The position numbers were made by a program, and so were the translations under genes. The notes under the pieces are model-generated. The model searched no databases. It saw only the letters and a list, made by a program, of their open reading frames with translations, and was not told the origin of the DNA. Source: JANQRV01 sp964533785 (GTDB taxonomy: Bacteria; Bacteroidota; Bacteroidia; Chitinophagales; Saprospiraceae). Taken from it: 7,805 bases of DNA. Below are positions 6,306 through 7,805 of the stretch, in pieces. The stretch's first letter is position 1, and every line of letters begins with the position of its first letter. The stretch covers positions 1 through 7,805 of the forward strand of contig CAZHNG010000317.1 of NCBI GenBank assembly GCA_964533785.1. Direction: 5' to 3'.

Positions 6306-6355
6306 CCACAAAGAGAACGTGAGCGAAATTCTTTTTTCTTAGCGTTTCTTCGTGG
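6306..6355. repeat. Inverted repeat (hairpin-forming) in dispersed-repeat region
   Basis: Arms CCACAAAGAGAACG (6306-6319) and CGTTTCTTCGTGG (6343-6355) pair with one mismatch and one bulge around a ~23-base loop. The sequence type (CACAAAGA...TTCGTGGTTTTTGCGGTG) resembles intergenic repeats found in many copies in some bacterial genomes, a recollection I cannot verify here. It is not a typical terminator for the GH3 gene: it lies 130 bp past the stop and has no T run placed after the 3' arm on the minus strand. Confidence 0.5.
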
Positions 6356-6358
6356 TTT

Positions 6359-6403
6359 TTGCGGTGAGTAAATACCTATGACCTCAAGTTTATCCGGCAA
6401 TAC
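6359..6403. repeat. Imperfect 45-bp direct repeat, copy 2
   Basis: Second copy of the 6213-6257 repeat with six substitutions, overlapping the 3' side of the hairpin region. Four of the six differences are C/T or A/G transitions, consistent with drift after duplication. Confidence 0.75.
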
Positions 6404-6485
6404 GCATAGGCCTTAGAACCCGCTCCCCCTTCATACCCAACCATACACTTTTGTTCTTTTGCCAAAAAGTCCTCGACCTAACCAC

Positions 6486-7805
6486 CTACTCCACCACAAA
6501 ACTAGCCTTATTCTTAGTCGCCGAACTCCCTCCCACATACACATCAACCTCCCCCGGCTCCACGATCAGTTCCATCTCCGGCCCGTAAAACTTCAGATCT
6601 TCAGCCGATAAGGTAAAGGTAACCGTCTTTGAAGTCCCTTTCGGGATCATTACCTTTTGAAACTTCTTCAGCTGCCGGATCGGACGCGTAATGGAGGCCA
6701 CTTTATCGTGGATGTATAATTGGACTACTTCAAAGCCATCGTAGTTGCCGGTATTTCTGACCGCTACGGAAACTTCGATCTCTCCGGTGGCAGACATGGT
6801 ACGGCTACTGAGCCTGGGCCTTGAATATTCAAAAGTTGTATAGCTCAACCCATACCCGAATGGATACAAAGGATCGTTAGGGGCGTCAAGGTAAAAGGAT
6901 AGGTAATCTACCGTAGGGTTTTCTGGATTGATGGGCCGGCCGGTGTTCTTCACATTGTAATGAATGGGTACTTGTCCTAAAACGCGGGGAAAAGTCACCG
7001 GCAATTTTCCGGAGGGATTATGTTCACCAAATAGTACATCGGCAACGCCCAGCCCTCCCATCGTTCCGGGCTGCCAGGCCTCCAATATGGCATCAGCTAC
7101 CTGATGTTCTTTTGATAAAGTTAAAGGCCGGCCGTTCATCAATATCAATACAATGGACTTATTGGGATAGGCTGCCCGCATGGCCTCGATCAATTCAGTT
7201 TGTACCCCGGGAAGTCCGATATCAGTCTTTGAAGCTGCTTCTCCACTCATCTCATAATGCTCGCCCATTACCATAAGGATCACATCGGCAGTTTTTCCGG
7301 CTTCAATGGCGGCAGCAAAACCGCTTTTATCCTCAGAATCGATTTCACAGCCGGCAGCATAGGAAATTTGCTCTTCGCCGATCATTTCTGTTAAACCTTC
7401 ATAAATGCTGACCGCTCTTCCGGTGCGATCACCAGCAGCAGCCCAGTTACCAATAATGCTTGCTTCGTCTTTAACCAAAGGGCCAACCACTGCGATCTTT
7501 TGATTCCGGTTCAAAGGCAAAACTTGATTTTTATTTTTCAGTAGCACACAAGAATGAGCGGCTAACTCCCGCGCCGCTGCCAGGTAGGATTCCTTATAGA
7601 TCGTCTGTTGCTGATAAGCAGAGTCGACGTAACGATAGGGATCTTCGAAGAGCCCCAACCGGTATTTGGCTTCTAAGATGAGCCGGCATGACTGGGCAAC
7701 AGCAAGACTATCCACCTCGCCCTCTTCTACGAGGTATCTGAGGTTCAGCCGGTACAAGCTGCCCATCATATCCATGTCCACCCCGGCGTTGAAAGCCAGG
7801 CGGGC
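6486..7805 (-). CDS. bglX: GH3 beta-glucosidase (BglX-like), C-terminal part, 5' end outside window
   Basis: The frame is open to the right edge (A-R-L-A-F-N-A-G-V-D-M-D-M-M), so about 439 codons of a ~750-residue enzyme are visible. The codon at 7781 is GTG, internal, not a start. Numbering from it: ~77-313 is the GH3 C-terminal alpha/beta domain, with SCVLLKN (77-83), SGEAASKTDIGLPG (179-192, the conserved Glu-containing loop near the active site), EAWQPGTMGG (234-243), NPSGKLPVTFP (255-265) and YPFGYGLSYTTFEY (306-319). Residues ~335-425 are the fibronectin III-like domain. The nucleophile Asp lies in the N-terminal barrel, beyond the window. The enzyme releases terminal beta-linked glucose (or xylose) from oligosaccharides, usually in the periplasm or outside; a signal peptide would also be off the edge. 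Its G+C content is visibly higher than the RiPP cassette. Substrate cannot be fixed from this part. Confidence 0.95.
   Translation of the reverse strand, partial: ARLAFNAGVDMDMMGSLYRLNLRYLVEEGEVDSLAVAQSCRLILEAKYRLGLFEDPYRYVDSAYQQQTIYKESYLAAARELAAHSCVLLKNKNQVLPLNRNQKIAVVGPLVKDEASIIGNWAAAGDRTGRAVSIYEGLTEMIGEEQISYAAGCEIDSEDKSGFAAAIEAGKTADVILMVMGEHYEMSGEAASKTDIGLPGVQTELIEAMRAAYPNKSIVLILMNGRPLTLSKEHQVADAILEAWQPGTMGGLGVADVLFGEHNPSGKLPVTFPRVLGQVPIHYNVKNTGRPINPENPTVDYLSFYLDAPNDPLYPFGYGLSYTTFEYSRPRLSSRTMSATGEIEVSVAVRNTGNYDGFEVVQLYIHDKVASITRPIRQLKKFQKVMIPKGTSKTVTFTLSAEDLKFYGPEMELIVEPGEVDVYVGGSSATKNKASFVVE

Noticed and set aside
6424..6485. Rho-independent terminator for the GH3 gene
   Set aside because: Only weak A/T arms (ACTTTT with AAAAGT) are present; there is no GC stem with a T tract.
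1..7805. tRNA, rRNA or CRISPR array
   Set aside because: No cloverleaf-like or conserved rRNA sequence was seen, and no short repeats with regular spacers; the two 45-bp copies are single imperfect repeats.

Overview
The window looks like chromosomal DNA of a Bacteroidota bacterium. Evidence: a Bacteroidota-style double-glycine RiPP precursor with an MKK...F-E leader, an ATP-grasp start resembling the grasp-with-spasm family, a C39-peptidase ABC exporter paired with a HlyD-type adaptor, a BglX-like GH3 enzyme, and starts without clear Shine-Dalgarno sequences. All sizeable genes lie on the minus strand, so the cassette reads from high to low coordinates.

Right edge (6486-7805): the C-terminal part of a GH3 beta-glucosidase, visibly richer in G+C than the rest and probably part of the stable chromosome. 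Next (5522-6485) is about 960 bp without an intact gene. It holds degraded coding-like stretches (about 5750-6180), a 45-bp imperfect direct repeat (6213-6257 and 6359-6403) and an inverted repeat (6306-6355).

Then follows an AT-rich RiPP (ribosomally made, modified peptide) cassette. In transcription order it contains a C39 peptidase/ABC exporter (5521 to 2343), a HlyD-family adaptor (2250-931), a small HTH regulator (927-517), a 51-residue precursor peptide (545-390) and the first ~45 codons of an ATP-grasp peptide maturase (179-9). The expected logic is that the ATP-grasp enzyme crosslinks the precursor core, the C39 domain cuts after Gly-Gly, and the ABC/HlyD pair exports the product.

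The cassette is damaged at two places. An IS982-like element (3911-4894, with terminal inverted repeats and an AAAGT target duplication) splits the exporter gene. Removing the element plus one duplication restores an uninterrupted 729-codon reading frame, so the insertion is clean and probably recent. At the left edge the ATP-grasp gene loses homology near position 50, apparently at the end of a second mobile element whose plus-strand gene would stop at 35.

The most interesting item is the precursor core. Three possible side-chain donors (Thr28, Thr32, Lys34) and evenly spaced acidic residues (38, 40, 42, 44, 46) flank a Pro-Asn-Gly turn. Folded as a hairpin, the donors face Glu44, Asp40 and Glu38. 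This fits a graspetide with nested ester/amide crosslinks, possibly closed by a Cys27-Cys50 disulfide. The cluster is probably inactive in this strain, but it points to an interesting RiPP scaffold.
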